Positions 42,926-50,189 of a DNA stretch of 64,000 nucleotides are shown piece after piece. The position numbers and the translations under genes were made by a program. The notes beneath the pieces were generated by a model. It had not been told where the DNA came from. It searched no databases and saw only the letters and a program-made list of their open reading frames with translations. The stretch is from Amycolatopsis benzoatilytica AK 16/65 (GTDB lineage: Bacteria > Actinomycetota > Actinomycetes > Mycobacteriales > Pseudonocardiaceae). The stretch lies in the NCBI RefSeq assembly GCF_000383915.1, contig NZ_KB912942.1, positions 814,506-878,505 of the forward strand. The letters run 5' to 3'. Each line of letters opens with the position of its first letter. Within the stretch, counting starts at the first letter, position 1.

Positions 42926-43525
42926 TCAGCGCACGCGTGCCGAGCCCGCCGTGTCGAGTTCGATCCGCACCGCGGTCGGCAGCGTCTCCACTCCAAGCGA
43001 ATTCCGGGCTCTGGTCAGCACAAACGAGTCCAGCTCTTCCCACACCTGCCGAACCTCGGTGCCTTCCGCCAGCCAGAGCGTGATCCGGACAGCGGGTTCG
43101 GCCACCGTGCCGACCGATCGAACCCGCGCGCGGGTAACGCCTTCGAGGCTTTCCGCGTCGGTCTGCACCGCGCCGGCCAGCGCGCCGCCCGTGACGGTCA
43201 GCTCCGCGCCGACGGTTTCGTCCAGTCGCAGGTCCGGGCGGCGTTCCGGGCGCAATGAACGGAAGAACCACCGCAAGCCCAGCACCAGCAACAGCACCCC
43301 GAGCACGACCGCACCGATCCGCGCGTACAGCGCGTGGCCGCTGAGCCAGTCGACCGCGATCGGGTCCAGCACGGGCCGATGCCCGCGGAACTGGCCTAGC
43401 CAGCCCATGCCGACCACCAAAGCGCCGGCCCCGGCCAGCACCGCGAGCACTCCGACCAGAGCGGTCAGGGTGCGCTCACCACGGTACGAACGTCCTTGCG
43501 CGCGACGCGCAGCCGAAACACTCAT
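42926..43525 (-). CDS. AmaP-type alkaline-shock membrane anchor protein
   Basis: A 199-residue protein with two transmembrane helices near residues 20-45 and 70-92 (TALVGVLAVLAGAGALVVG; IGAVVLGVLLLVLGLRWFF) followed by a soluble domain resembling the Asp23 fold (EGVTRARVRSVGTVAEPAVR, ITLWLAEGTEVRQVWEELD). This is the arrangement of AmaP, which tethers Asp23 to the membrane. The ATG at 43525 overlaps the preceding gene's stop by four bases. Last gene of the envelope-stress operon. Confidence 0.8.
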   Translation of the reverse strand: MSVSAARRAQGRSYRGERTLTALVGVLAVLAGAGALVVGMGWLGQFRGHRPVLDPIAVDWLSGHALYARIGAVVLGVLLLVLGLRWFFRSLRPERRPDLRLDETVGAELTVTGGALAGAVQTDAESLEGVTRARVRSVGTVAEPAVRITLWLAEGTEVRQVWEELDSFVLTRARNSLGVETLPTAVRIELDTAGSARVR

Positions 43526-44058
43526 CGTCGGTCCTTCGGGGAGTCGACCACCACGGAGACTTTCGGCCGACGCTGCAGGGGGAGATCGTCCAGCACGCCA
43601 GCGACGGTCTCCAACAGCCGCGGCCGCAACTGTTCCTCGTTCTCCAGCCGGCTTGTCGCGCGCACCCGCACCCGGCGGGCGCTGGCTGTCACAGACGCGC
43701 CGCGCACGTTGTCCTGTGCGCGGACCGCCACGCCCACCATCCTCGCGAGCGCCCGCGGCGAAGTGCTGACCGTGATGCCTTCCGACGGGTCCGTCATCCG
43801 CACGGCGCGGTCCCCGGCGCTCAACGCCAGCAGCACCAGGACGACCCCGGCCACCACGACGATCCCAGCGGCGATCCGCACCGGCGTGCTGGTCCAGTCG
43901 ACCGCGGCGAGCTCGGCCTTCCATCGCGGCCAGGGCACCAGCAGAGGTGTCTTGCCCGGCTGCCACCAGGACCATCCGACCTCCAGCGCCAGCAGCGCGC
44001 CGCCGGCCGCGACGGCCAGCGCTAGCAACGTGGACAGGAGCCGAACGAGGACGCGCAT
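43522..44058 (-). CDS. DUF6286-like Asp23-associated membrane protein
   Basis: A 178-residue protein with two helices (VLVRLLSTLLALAVAAGGAL; IAAGIVVVAGVVLVLLALS) and a C-terminal Asp23-like soluble domain (ARMVGVAVRAQDNVRGASVT, LETVAGVLDDLPLQRRPKVS). It has a design parallel to the next gene but divergent sequence. Starts at ATG 44058, which overlaps the Asp23 stop (TGATG); GTG 44061 is an alternative. Belongs to the envelope-stress operon. I match it to DUF6286 from memory. Confidence 0.75.
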   Translation of the reverse strand: MRVLVRLLSTLLALAVAAGGALLALEVGWSWWQPGKTPLLVPWPRWKAELAAVDWTSTPVRIAAGIVVVAGVVLVLLALSAGDRAVRMTDPSEGITVSTSPRALARMVGVAVRAQDNVRGASVTASARRVRVRATSRLENEEQLRPRLLETVAGVLDDLPLQRRPKVSVVVDSPKDRR

Positions 44059-44444
44059 CACTGCACCCTCGGCCGGAGGTCCGGCAGCAGCGCGGTGACC
44101 GTCACCGCCACCGAACGCACGTGATAGGAGGTGATCCGCTCGACTTCCTCGACCACTCTGTCGCGCACCTGCCCGGTCACCTCGCGCACCGGCGCCGGGT
44201 ACCGCAGCGCGAGATCGAGCGACAGATCGACGTCGTTGTCCGAGCCCCCGACTTTGGCGGACGTACCAGAGGTCCCGGTGCTGACCCCCGCGACGCGACG
44301 CTCGGCCGGCACGGTGCCCGGCACCTGGTCGGCGGCGTGCTGGGCGACCTTGCGCACGACGGTCTGCGCGATGCTGAGCGAACCGCGCTCGGCCGGCTCG
44401 GGCAGGTCGGTGCGGGACGGCGCGGCCTCGACCGCCTGGGTCAC
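44058..44444 (-). CDS. Asp23/Gls24 family envelope stress response protein (second paralogue)
   Basis: A 128-residue Asp23-fold protein: SLSIAQTVVRKVAQHAADQV, a GVSTGTSGTSAKVGGS loop, DVDLSLDLALRYPAPVREV and a typical TSYHVRSVAVTVTALLP strand. Its GTG start overlaps the stop of the small membrane protein (GTGA). Asp23 proteins form membrane-associated assemblies with AmaP. The other Asp23 gene in this operon is at 44799-45254. Confidence 0.85.
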   Translation of the reverse strand: MTQAVEAAPSRTDLPEPAERGSLSIAQTVVRKVAQHAADQVPGTVPAERRVAGVSTGTSGTSAKVGGSDNDVDLSLDLALRYPAPVREVTGQVRDRVVEEVERITSYHVRSVAVTVTALLPDLRPRVQ

Positions 44445-44617
44445 TTGTCCCGGCCCTTCCCGAACAGATCGCTGAGGTCGAGCTCGCCGTCGAGGATCCG
44501 GCCGACCACGAGCCCGATGATGCCGACCGCGAGAGTCACCAGAAAGGCGGTGAATCCCTGAGTCGCGGCCAGGCCGAGAATCAGCCCGGCGAGAATCCCG
44601 GTCTGCGTAGCGTTCAA
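44441..44617 (-). CDS. Small DUF2273-like membrane protein with TTG start
   Basis: A 58-residue protein I find by extending upstream of the Asp23 start: AGGAGG, seven bases, then TTG at 44617. It has two hydrophobic helices (GILAGLILGLAATQGFTAF and LAVGIIGLVVGRILDGEL) and an acidic/basic tail LSDLFGKGRDK. Its size and topology match the small DUF2273/Asp23-operon membrane proteins. Its stop overlaps the Asp23 GTG, and its start overlaps the stop of the ORF at 44614-44802. A short gene with a TTG start is easily missed. Confidence 0.75.
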   Translation of the reverse strand: MNATQTGILAGLILGLAATQGFTAFLVTLAVGIIGLVVGRILDGELDLSDLFGKGRDK

Positions 44618-44802
44618 CGTGCGCCCTCCTGGGATATGCGTGCTGCGAATGCTGTGCGGGTTGCCGCCTCGGCGGCAGTGTCCGTGCCTGGGCCGCCGGT
44701 GCCCGCGGTCCGAGAGCTGTGCCGTTTCTGCCGGGCCCGGCCTTGCCGCGCCGGTCCCTCCGCACCAGGCGGCCGCACCGGCAACACCGGCTTCCCGGTC
44801 AC
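44614..44802 (-). CDS. Hypothetical 62-residue basic protein, coupled on both sides
   Basis: An open frame fills the whole space between the first Asp23 gene and the small membrane gene. Its GTG (44802) overlaps the Asp23 stop as GTGA, and its stop (44614) overlaps the next TTG start. The product is rich in Arg, Gly, Ala and Pro (RPPGAEGPARQGRARQKRHS) with an amphipathic C-terminal stretch (AAEAATRTAFAARISQEGAR). It has no recognisable domain, so expression as a protein is supported only by the perfect overlaps. It also carries the AGGAGG of the following gene. Confidence 0.5.
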   Translation of the reverse strand: MTGKPVLPVRPPGAEGPARQGRARQKRHSSRTAGTGGPGTDTAAEAATRTAFAARISQEGAR

Positions 44803-45254
44803 TCGACCCGGCTCGACTCGGGCTCGTCTTCCTCGCCCGGCAGGTGGACGTCGTTCACCGAGATGTTCACCTCGACCACGTCGAGCGCAGTGATCTGCTC
44901 GACCGCGGTGATCACGTTGCGCCGCACTTCGCGGGCAACCTCGGCAATCCGCGCGCCGTACTCGACGACGACGTCGAGGTCGATCGCAGCCTGCTTCTCG
45001 CCGACCTCCACCGAGACCCCAGCGGTCGAAGTCGCCCCGGAGCCCGGAATCTTGTCCCGCAGCGCGCCAAGAGCCCGCGACACCCCGCCGCCGAGCGCGT
45101 GGACGCCCGGCACCTCCCGCGCAGCCAGCGCGGCGATCTTCTGCACGACCAGCGAAGCGATTGTCGTGCGCCCAGCGGTATCTGCTTGTTCCACCGCGGC
45201 AAGAGCAGCGGAAGGGACAGCGGTCGGTGCGTCGGGCCGGTTCGGGGTCGGCAT
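44799..45254 (-). CDS. Asp23/Gls24 family envelope stress response protein (first paralogue)
   Basis: A 151-residue Asp23-fold protein, first gene of the operon. A disordered N terminus of ~25 residues is followed by TTIASLVVQKIAALAAREV, a GVSRALGALRDKIPGSG loop, AAIDLDVVVEYGARIAEVA and the conserved VRRNVITAVEQITALDVVEV then NISVNDVHLP. The acidic tail is EEDEPESSRVE. The start ATG at 45254 fits. It should interact with the membrane-anchored paralogues downstream. Confidence 0.88.
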   Translation of the reverse strand: MPTPNRPDAPTAVPSAALAAVEQADTAGRTTIASLVVQKIAALAAREVPGVHALGGGVSRALGALRDKIPGSGATSTAGVSVEVGEKQAAIDLDVVVEYGARIAEVAREVRRNVITAVEQITALDVVEVNISVNDVHLPGEEDEPESSRVE

Positions 45255-45583
45255 GGTTTCTCGCTCCCTGTAGCAGTCGTGGCGCGTCCAGTGTCACCGT
45301 GCGCGGCGCTCGGCGCCGGAGACGTGCCCACCAGAACGATGTCCCGACCGGGCGAAAACTCACGGGGCATCACCCAAATGGGTGAGCGCGCTGTGCTGGG
45401 ACGACGACACATCGCCAGGGCTGCCGCCCACGACGCGAGACAACGCCCGCGCCAGCCGGTGACAGTCGACACACGCACCCCTCGCCGACCGCGTTCCGCG
45501 GCCCCGGAACCCCCTGCGACCGGGCGATTCGCCGACCCGGGCGCGCCGCGGCGGCCGAACCGGTCCGGATAGGCTCTCCGACC
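45255..45583. promoter_or_regulatory. 329-base divergent region between the Asp23 operon and zapE-like gene
   Basis: Non-coding by inspection. A palindrome CACCC-AAAT-GGGTG lies at 45371-45384 near the middle and may be an operator. I see no certain -35/-10 pairs. A GCGGCGG-rich stretch lies just before the zapE-like start. Confidence 0.35.
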
Positions 45584-46627
45584 ATGCCCGCAGCTGCCCT
45601 GACCGACCGGTTTCCCGAGCTCGGGCCCGACGAGCTGATCGCGTCCCTCGTGCCGCCGCCCCGGTTCGGCGAGGCCCGGTTCTCCACCTACCTGCCCAAC
45701 CCCGACGAGCCCAGCCAGGCCGCCGCGGTCGAGGCGTGTTCCGCGTTCGCGTCGCGGATCGGCGCGGCGAAGGCGAAGAAGTCGCGGCTGCGCACGCTGT
45801 TCGGCGGCGGGGCGGCGATCCCGGACGGGCCGATGGGGCTCTATCTCGACGGCGGGTTCGGAGTCGGCAAGACCCATCTGCTCGCTTCGACCTGGCACGA
45901 GACGCCCGGCCCCAAGGCGTACGGCACCTTCGTGGAGCTGACCCACCTCGTCGGCGCGCTCGGATTCGGCAACGCGGTCGAGCGGCTGTCCGAGCACCGG
46001 CTGCTCGCGATCGACGAGTTCGAACTCGACGACCCCGGCGACACGACGCTGGTCAGCCGGCTGCTGCAGGAGCTGACCGACGCCGGCGTGTACGTCGCGG
46101 CGACGTCCAACACCCTGCCGGACAAGCTCGGCGAAGGCCGGTTCGCGGCGGAGGACTTCCTGCGCGAAATCCAGGCGTTGTCGCGGCGGTTCGGCGTCGT
46201 CCGGGTCGACGGGCCCGACTACCGGCACCGCGGCCTGCCCGATGCGCCGCCGCCAGTCAGCGACGAGGAGCTGGACGCTTCCGCCGAGGCTCGCGAGGGT
46301 TCCACTTTGGACGACTTCGGTGCGCTGATGGCTCATCTCGAACGGCTGCACCCGTCCCGTTACGGGAAGCTGCTCGACGGCGTACAGCGAGTGCATCTCA
46401 AGCACGTGGCCCCGGCACCGGACCAGAACGTCGGCCTCCGGCTCGTCGCGTTCGCGGACCGGCTGTACGACCGCGCGATCCCGCTGGTCGTCTCGGGAGT
46501 GCCGTTGCCGGAGCTGTTCGGCGAGGAGATGCTGAACGGCGGTTACCGCAAGAAGTACTTGCGCGCGATCAGCCGCTTGACTGCGCTGGCTCGCGACGCA
46601 GTGACAGCGCCGCCCGCAACGCGGTGA
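45584..46627 (+). CDS. zapE: ZapE/AFG1-type ATPase
   Basis: A 347-residue AAA-type ATPase: Walker A GGFGVGKTHLLAS, Walker B RLLAIDEFELDDP, sensor region YVAATSNTLPDKLG, and the AFG1-typical C terminus SGVPLPELFGEEMLNGGYR then KKYLRAISRL. ZapE/AFG1 proteins associate with the cell-division ring or with membrane-protein turnover. Starts at ATG 45584. Its 3' end overlaps the convergent PAP2 gene by 59 bases, so antisense transcription is possible. Confidence 0.9.
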   Translation: MPAAALTDRFPELGPDELIASLVPPPRFGEARFSTYLPNPDEPSQAAAVEACSAFASRIGAAKAKKSRLRTLFGGGAAIPDGPMGLYLDGGFGVGKTHLLASTWHETPGPKAYGTFVELTHLVGALGFGNAVERLSEHRLLAIDEFELDDPGDTTLVSRLLQELTDAGVYVAATSNTLPDKLGEGRFAAEDFLREIQALSRRFGVVRVDGPDYRHRGLPDAPPPVSDEELDASAEAREGSTLDDFGALMAHLERLHPSRYGKLLDGVQRVHLKHVAPAPDQNVGLRLVAFADRLYDRAIPLVVSGVPLPELFGEEMLNGGYRKKYLRAISRLTALARDAVTAPPATR

Positions 46628-47150
46628 CGACGCCGGTGGCGAAACACGCGCCGCCGGCGATGTCGGTGAGGTAGTGGTAGCCGAGACCGATCATGCCGAC
46701 GGCTCCGCACCCGAGCAGAACCACGCTGACCAGCGTTGCGGCCATCCTCAGCCGAACCAGCAGCACCACGACCACGAGTACCGCCACCAGACTCACTGTG
46801 TGGCCGCTCGGATACACGAGCGTGCCGCCCTTCCACCGGTCGAAGACGGGTTTCAACGCCCAGGTGTTCAGCGCGACCGCGAGCACCGGCCCGGCCACGG
46901 CCAGCACTGCGTCCCGCCGTCGGTGCAGGTACAAGCAAATCCCGGCGATGACGGCGATCGCGGGGATCAGCACGTACGGCTCAGTCGGCAGCACCAATGC
47001 GTTGAGCAGGCCGGTGCTCAACCCGTCAACTCTCCCGTAAGCCCAATTGTCCAGCGCACCAGGCGGATTCGGCGAGACCAGCAGGCCCACCGCCACCGCC
47101 ACGAGTACGCACAAAGCAGCGAAGAGGGCAAGCGCTCGCCTCGCGTTCAC
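46569..47150 (-). CDS. PAP2 family phosphatase (membrane)
   Basis: A 193-residue polytopic protein with the PAP2 motifs KPVFDRWKGG (near residue 100), YPSGHTVSL and GYHYLTDIAGG, the last two supplying the catalytic His and Asp. There are about five to six helices. It dephosphorylates lipid phosphates at the membrane. It overlaps zapE tail-to-tail. Confidence 0.9.
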   Translation of the reverse strand: MNARRALALFAALCVLVAVAVGLLVSPNPPGALDNWAYGRVDGLSTGLLNALVLPTEPYVLIPAIAVIAGICLYLHRRRDAVLAVAGPVLAVALNTWALKPVFDRWKGGTLVYPSGHTVSLVAVLVVVVLLVRLRMAATLVSVVLLGCGAVGMIGLGYHYLTDIAGGACFATGVVTALRAALSLRREPAQSSG

Positions 47151-47371
47151 GGAGCCGAGCCTACGTCAGCGAGTCGCCCTCGACCTGACTCATCGGTCTA
47201 GCCCGCGCCCGAGTGCTGCGGACTGCCGAATAGTCCGTGCCGAGTGGTCGCAGCTGACCTTGTCCGGCAGTCAGGAGCGGCCCGGAGACGATCGGGCCCG
47301 CCGCCTCCGGCCCCGCGTCGTGCACTCTGCCCGGCCCGAGGCCAGCAGCCGCAAAATGACATGATCGCCTG

Positions 47372-47722
47372 ATGTCCCTGTTCTCCCGCCGTCCCGCCAA
47401 AAGTCCTGCCGGTCCGTTTCGGTTCCGGATTTCCGAGATCTACCAGATCCCGATGCGTGGCGTCGTGGTCACCGGGACCGTCACCGACGGGACGGTCCAT
47501 GCCGGTGCCAGCGCGCTGATCCACTTGCCCAGCGGCGCTCGCGAGGTGGTGGTGACCCGGATCGAGGCGGCTCGCCGCAAGCGCCAATCCGCGGAGGCCG
47601 GTGCCGAAGCGGGTCTCTACCTGTCCGGACTCGGCGGGGCCGACATTCCCGTCGTTCCCAGCGGAGACGGCCAGCAGCAGGACAACACCGGGCTGAGCGG
47701 AGTCGAAGTCACGTCCGCATGA
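47372..47722 (+). CDS. Small protein with EF-Tu-domain-2-like beta barrel
   Basis: A 116-residue protein whose core (FRFRISEIYQIPMRGVVVTG, then GTVHAGASALIHLPSGAREV and VVTRIEAARRKRQS) follows the pattern of translation-factor domain II (VxxVxxxxxxGxVVTGxVxxGxI). It has no GTPase part. The C terminus is acidic and Ser/Gly-rich. Similar stand-alone proteins occur in actinomycetes; the role is unknown. Starts at ATG 47372. A hairpin follows at 47851-47878. Confidence 0.7.
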   Translation: MSLFSRRPAKSPAGPFRFRISEIYQIPMRGVVVTGTVTDGTVHAGASALIHLPSGAREVVVTRIEAARRKRQSAEAGAEAGLYLSGLGGADIPVVPSGDGQQQDNTGLSGVEVTSA

Positions 47723-47850
47723 CCTCCCGGGACAGCTGGCTGCGGCCCGCCCCGCCTGGGCGGCGCGCCGTAGTCGCCAAGGCGGGGCGGGCGCGGCATC
47801 GAGGTCGCCGTCCGCGTCGGGCTCACCGCAAGGCCGCCGAACAGCAGGGA

Positions 47851-47878
47851 GCGCCGCCGCCTCGAAGGGCGGCGGCGC
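47851..47878. terminator. GC-rich hairpin between convergent genes
   Basis: Arms GCGCCGCCGCC (47851-47861) and GGCGGCGGCGC (47868-47878) around TCGAAG. It sits between the EF-Tu-like gene (+) and rocD (-), so it may terminate both. There is no U-run. Confidence 0.7.
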
Positions 47879-47889
47879 ATCCGGTCAGA

Positions 47890-49128
47890 TCAACGCTGGA
47901 CGACCTTGGCGATCGCGTCGATGCCGCGGTCCAGTTCGGCTTCGGTGATCACCAGCGGCGGCGCGACGCGCAGCGTGCGGTCGTGCGTTTCCTTGCACAG
48001 CACGCCCAATCCGGCGAGCGCCTCGGACGCTTCCCGCCCGGCCGGACCGTCGGATGCGATGTCCACCCCGGCCCACAGGCCGCGTCCGCGGACTTCGGCG
48101 ACGCCGTTGCCGACCAGCTTCGCCAGCCGTTCGTGCAGGTGCGCGCCAAGCTCAGCAGAGCGCCGCTGGTATTCGCCGGTCTGCAGCATCCGCACCACGG
48201 CACGCCCGACGGCGCAGGCGAGCGGGTTGCCGCCGAACGTCGAGCCGTGTTCGCCCGGCTTCAGCACGCCCAGAACGGCACGGCTGCCGACCACCGCCGA
48301 CACCGGGACGATGCCGCCGCCGAGTGCCTTGCCCAGCGTGTACAAGTCAGCGCGGACCCCCTCGTGCTCCAGGGCGAGCACGGTGCCGGTACGCGCGAGA
48401 CCGGATTGGATTTCGTCGGCGATCATCAGCACGCTGTTTTCGTCGCACAGCCGGCGTACTTCGGCGAAGAAGCCGGGCGGCGGCACGATCACGCCGGCCT
48501 CGCCCTGGATCGGCTCCAGCAGCACCGCTGCGGTGCGCGGCGTGATCGCCGCTTTCAGCGCTGCGGCGTCGCCGTAGGGCACCTGGACGAAGCCCGGCGT
48601 GAACGGGCCGTAGTCGGCGCGGGCGGTTTCGTCGTCGGAGAACGAGATGATCGTGGTCGTGCGGCCGTGGAAATTCGACCGGGCTACCACGATCTCGGCG
48701 GTGCCCGCCGGCACGCCCTTCACCTGGTAGGCCCACTTGCGCGCGACTTTCACCGCCGACTCCACGGCTTCGGCGCCGGTGTTCATCGGCAGCACCATTT
48801 CGGTGCCGGTCAGCTCGGCCAGTTCGCGGCAGAACAGGCCCAGCTGGTCGTGATGGAACGCGCGGGAGGTCAGCGTGACTCGGCCCAGCTGCTCGGTCGC
48901 GGCGGCGATCAGTTCCGGGTTGCGGTGGCCGAAGTTGAGCGCCGAGTAGCCGGCCAGGAAGTCCAGATAGGACTTCCCGGCGACGTCGGTCACCGACGCG
49001 CCGGAAGCCTCGGCGATCACGATCGGAAGCGGATGGTAGTTGTGCGTGCTCCATTGCTCGTCGAGTGCGATGAAGTCGTCGGCGGAGGCGGGCTGGGCGG
49101 TCCCGGCAGGCTGGGCGGACGCGGTCAT
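47890..49128 (-). CDS. rocD: Ornithine--oxo-acid transaminase
   Basis: A 412-residue class III aminotransferase that converts ornithine to glutamate semialdehyde. MNTGAEAVESAVKVARKWAY, RSNFHGRTTTIISFSDD, LEPIQGEAGVIVPPPG, the PLP-Asp in LMIADEIQSGLARTG and the PLP-Lys in YTLGKALGGGIVPVSAV are all characteristic of RocD. The HEHG/GEHGSTFGGNPLAC segment closes the active site. The product is the same P5C that pruA (35.7 kb) uses, but the genes are 12 kb apart. Starts at ATG 49128. Confidence 0.95.
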   Translation of the reverse strand: MTASAQPAGTAQPASADDFIALDEQWSTHNYHPLPIVIAEASGASVTDVAGKSYLDFLAGYSALNFGHRNPELIAAATEQLGRVTLTSRAFHHDQLGLFCRELAELTGTEMVLPMNTGAEAVESAVKVARKWAYQVKGVPAGTAEIVVARSNFHGRTTTIISFSDDETARADYGPFTPGFVQVPYGDAAALKAAITPRTAAVLLEPIQGEAGVIVPPPGFFAEVRRLCDENSVLMIADEIQSGLARTGTVLALEHEGVRADLYTLGKALGGGIVPVSAVVGSRAVLGVLKPGEHGSTFGGNPLACAVGRAVVRMLQTGEYQRRSAELGAHLHERLAKLVGNGVAEVRGRGLWAGVDIASDGPAGREASEALAGLGVLCKETHDRTLRVAPPLVITEAELDRGIDAIAKVVQR

Positions 49129-49313
49129 GCGTTCAGGCTAGAGGGCGTTCCCGGGGAGTTCAGCCGGGAAACGTTGCTTTTCCCCGTTGTTCGTTGCGCA
49201 ATCCGCGGGTCGGACCGGCGAATCGCTGCGCGGCTCGCTCGACTGGATGACACTGGCTCCCGGCCCGCGAGACGGTCCCGGGGATCGGGCGCGGATGCGG
49301 TTATCGTCCCGGG

Positions 49314-50168
49314 ATGGCGAAGAAGCAGCAGAACGGGAACCAGGTCCGCGACGCACTCCGGGTGAACGGCGAACTGCCGGACCCGGCTTCCTCGCCGGTG
49401 GGGCCGGAGAAGAAGGAGAAGGGCGGCAAGAAGCTCGCGACGGCGGGGGAGCGGCTCGCCTCCCTGCAGGAAGCGCTGTATGCCGAGGGCGCCGGCGGCG
49501 GCGAGCGCAGCGTGCTGCTGGTGCTGCAGGGCATGGACACGTCCGGCAAGGGCGGCACCGTCGGGCACGTGCTCGGCCTGGTGAACCCGATGGGCGTGCA
49601 GTACTCCGGGTTCAAGAAACCGACGGCCGCCGAGCGCAGGCACGACTTCCTGTGGCGGATCAAGCGCCGCCTGCCGACTCCGGGCCACCTCGGCGTGTTC
49701 GACCGGTCGCATTACGAGGACATCCTCGTGCCGCGCGTGCTCGGCCAGCTCGGCGCGGCCGAACGGCGGCAGCGCTACACGCAGATCAACGCCTTCGAGA
49801 AGGAGCTGGCGGACAACGGCACCACGGTGCTGAAGGTGTTCCTGCACATTTCGCCGGAGGAACAGCTGCGCCGGCTCACCGCGCGACTGGACCGGCCGGA
49901 GAAGCGGTGGAAGTTCGACCCGTCGGACATCGAGGCGCGGCGGCAGTGGCCTGCGTACCAATCCGCCTACGAGGACGTGTTCAAGCGCACCTCGACCGGC
50001 CATGCGCCGTGGTTCGTCGTGCCCGCCGACCGCAAGTGGTACCGGAACTGGGCGGTCGCCGAGCTGCTGATCGAGACGCTGACCGAGCTGGACCCGCAGT
50101 TCCCCGAGCCCGGTTACGACATCGAAGAGCAGCGCATCGCGCTCAAGGGTGTTGACGTGACCGGCTGA
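49314..50168 (+). CDS. PPK2 family polyphosphate kinase
   Basis: A 284-residue PPK2. Walker A GMDTSGKGGTV (73-83), the lid/R-rich region ERRHDFLWRIKRRLP, and Walker B LGVFDRSHYEDILVPRV are clear. PPK2 enzymes transfer phosphate between polyphosphate and nucleotides. The class (nucleoside mono- or diphosphate) is not decidable by eye. The N terminus is Lys/Gln-rich. ATG 49314 has no strong Shine-Dalgarno. Confidence 0.9.
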   Translation: MAKKQQNGNQVRDALRVNGELPDPASSPVGPEKKEKGGKKLATAGERLASLQEALYAEGAGGGERSVLLVLQGMDTSGKGGTVGHVLGLVNPMGVQYSGFKKPTAAERRHDFLWRIKRRLPTPGHLGVFDRSHYEDILVPRVLGQLGAAERRQRYTQINAFEKELADNGTTVLKVFLHISPEEQLRRLTARLDRPEKRWKFDPSDIEARRQWPAYQSAYEDVFKRTSTGHAPWFVVPADRKWYRNWAVAELLIETLTELDPQFPEPGYDIEEQRIALKGVDVTG

Positions 50169-50189
50169 TCGTCTGAAAGAGTGCTCGGC

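Noticed and set aside
39861..43769. A 1302-codon open frame opposite the hydrolase and ligase genes
   Set aside because: It is antisense to two clearly coding genes and its text is low-complexity Arg/Gly/Ala.
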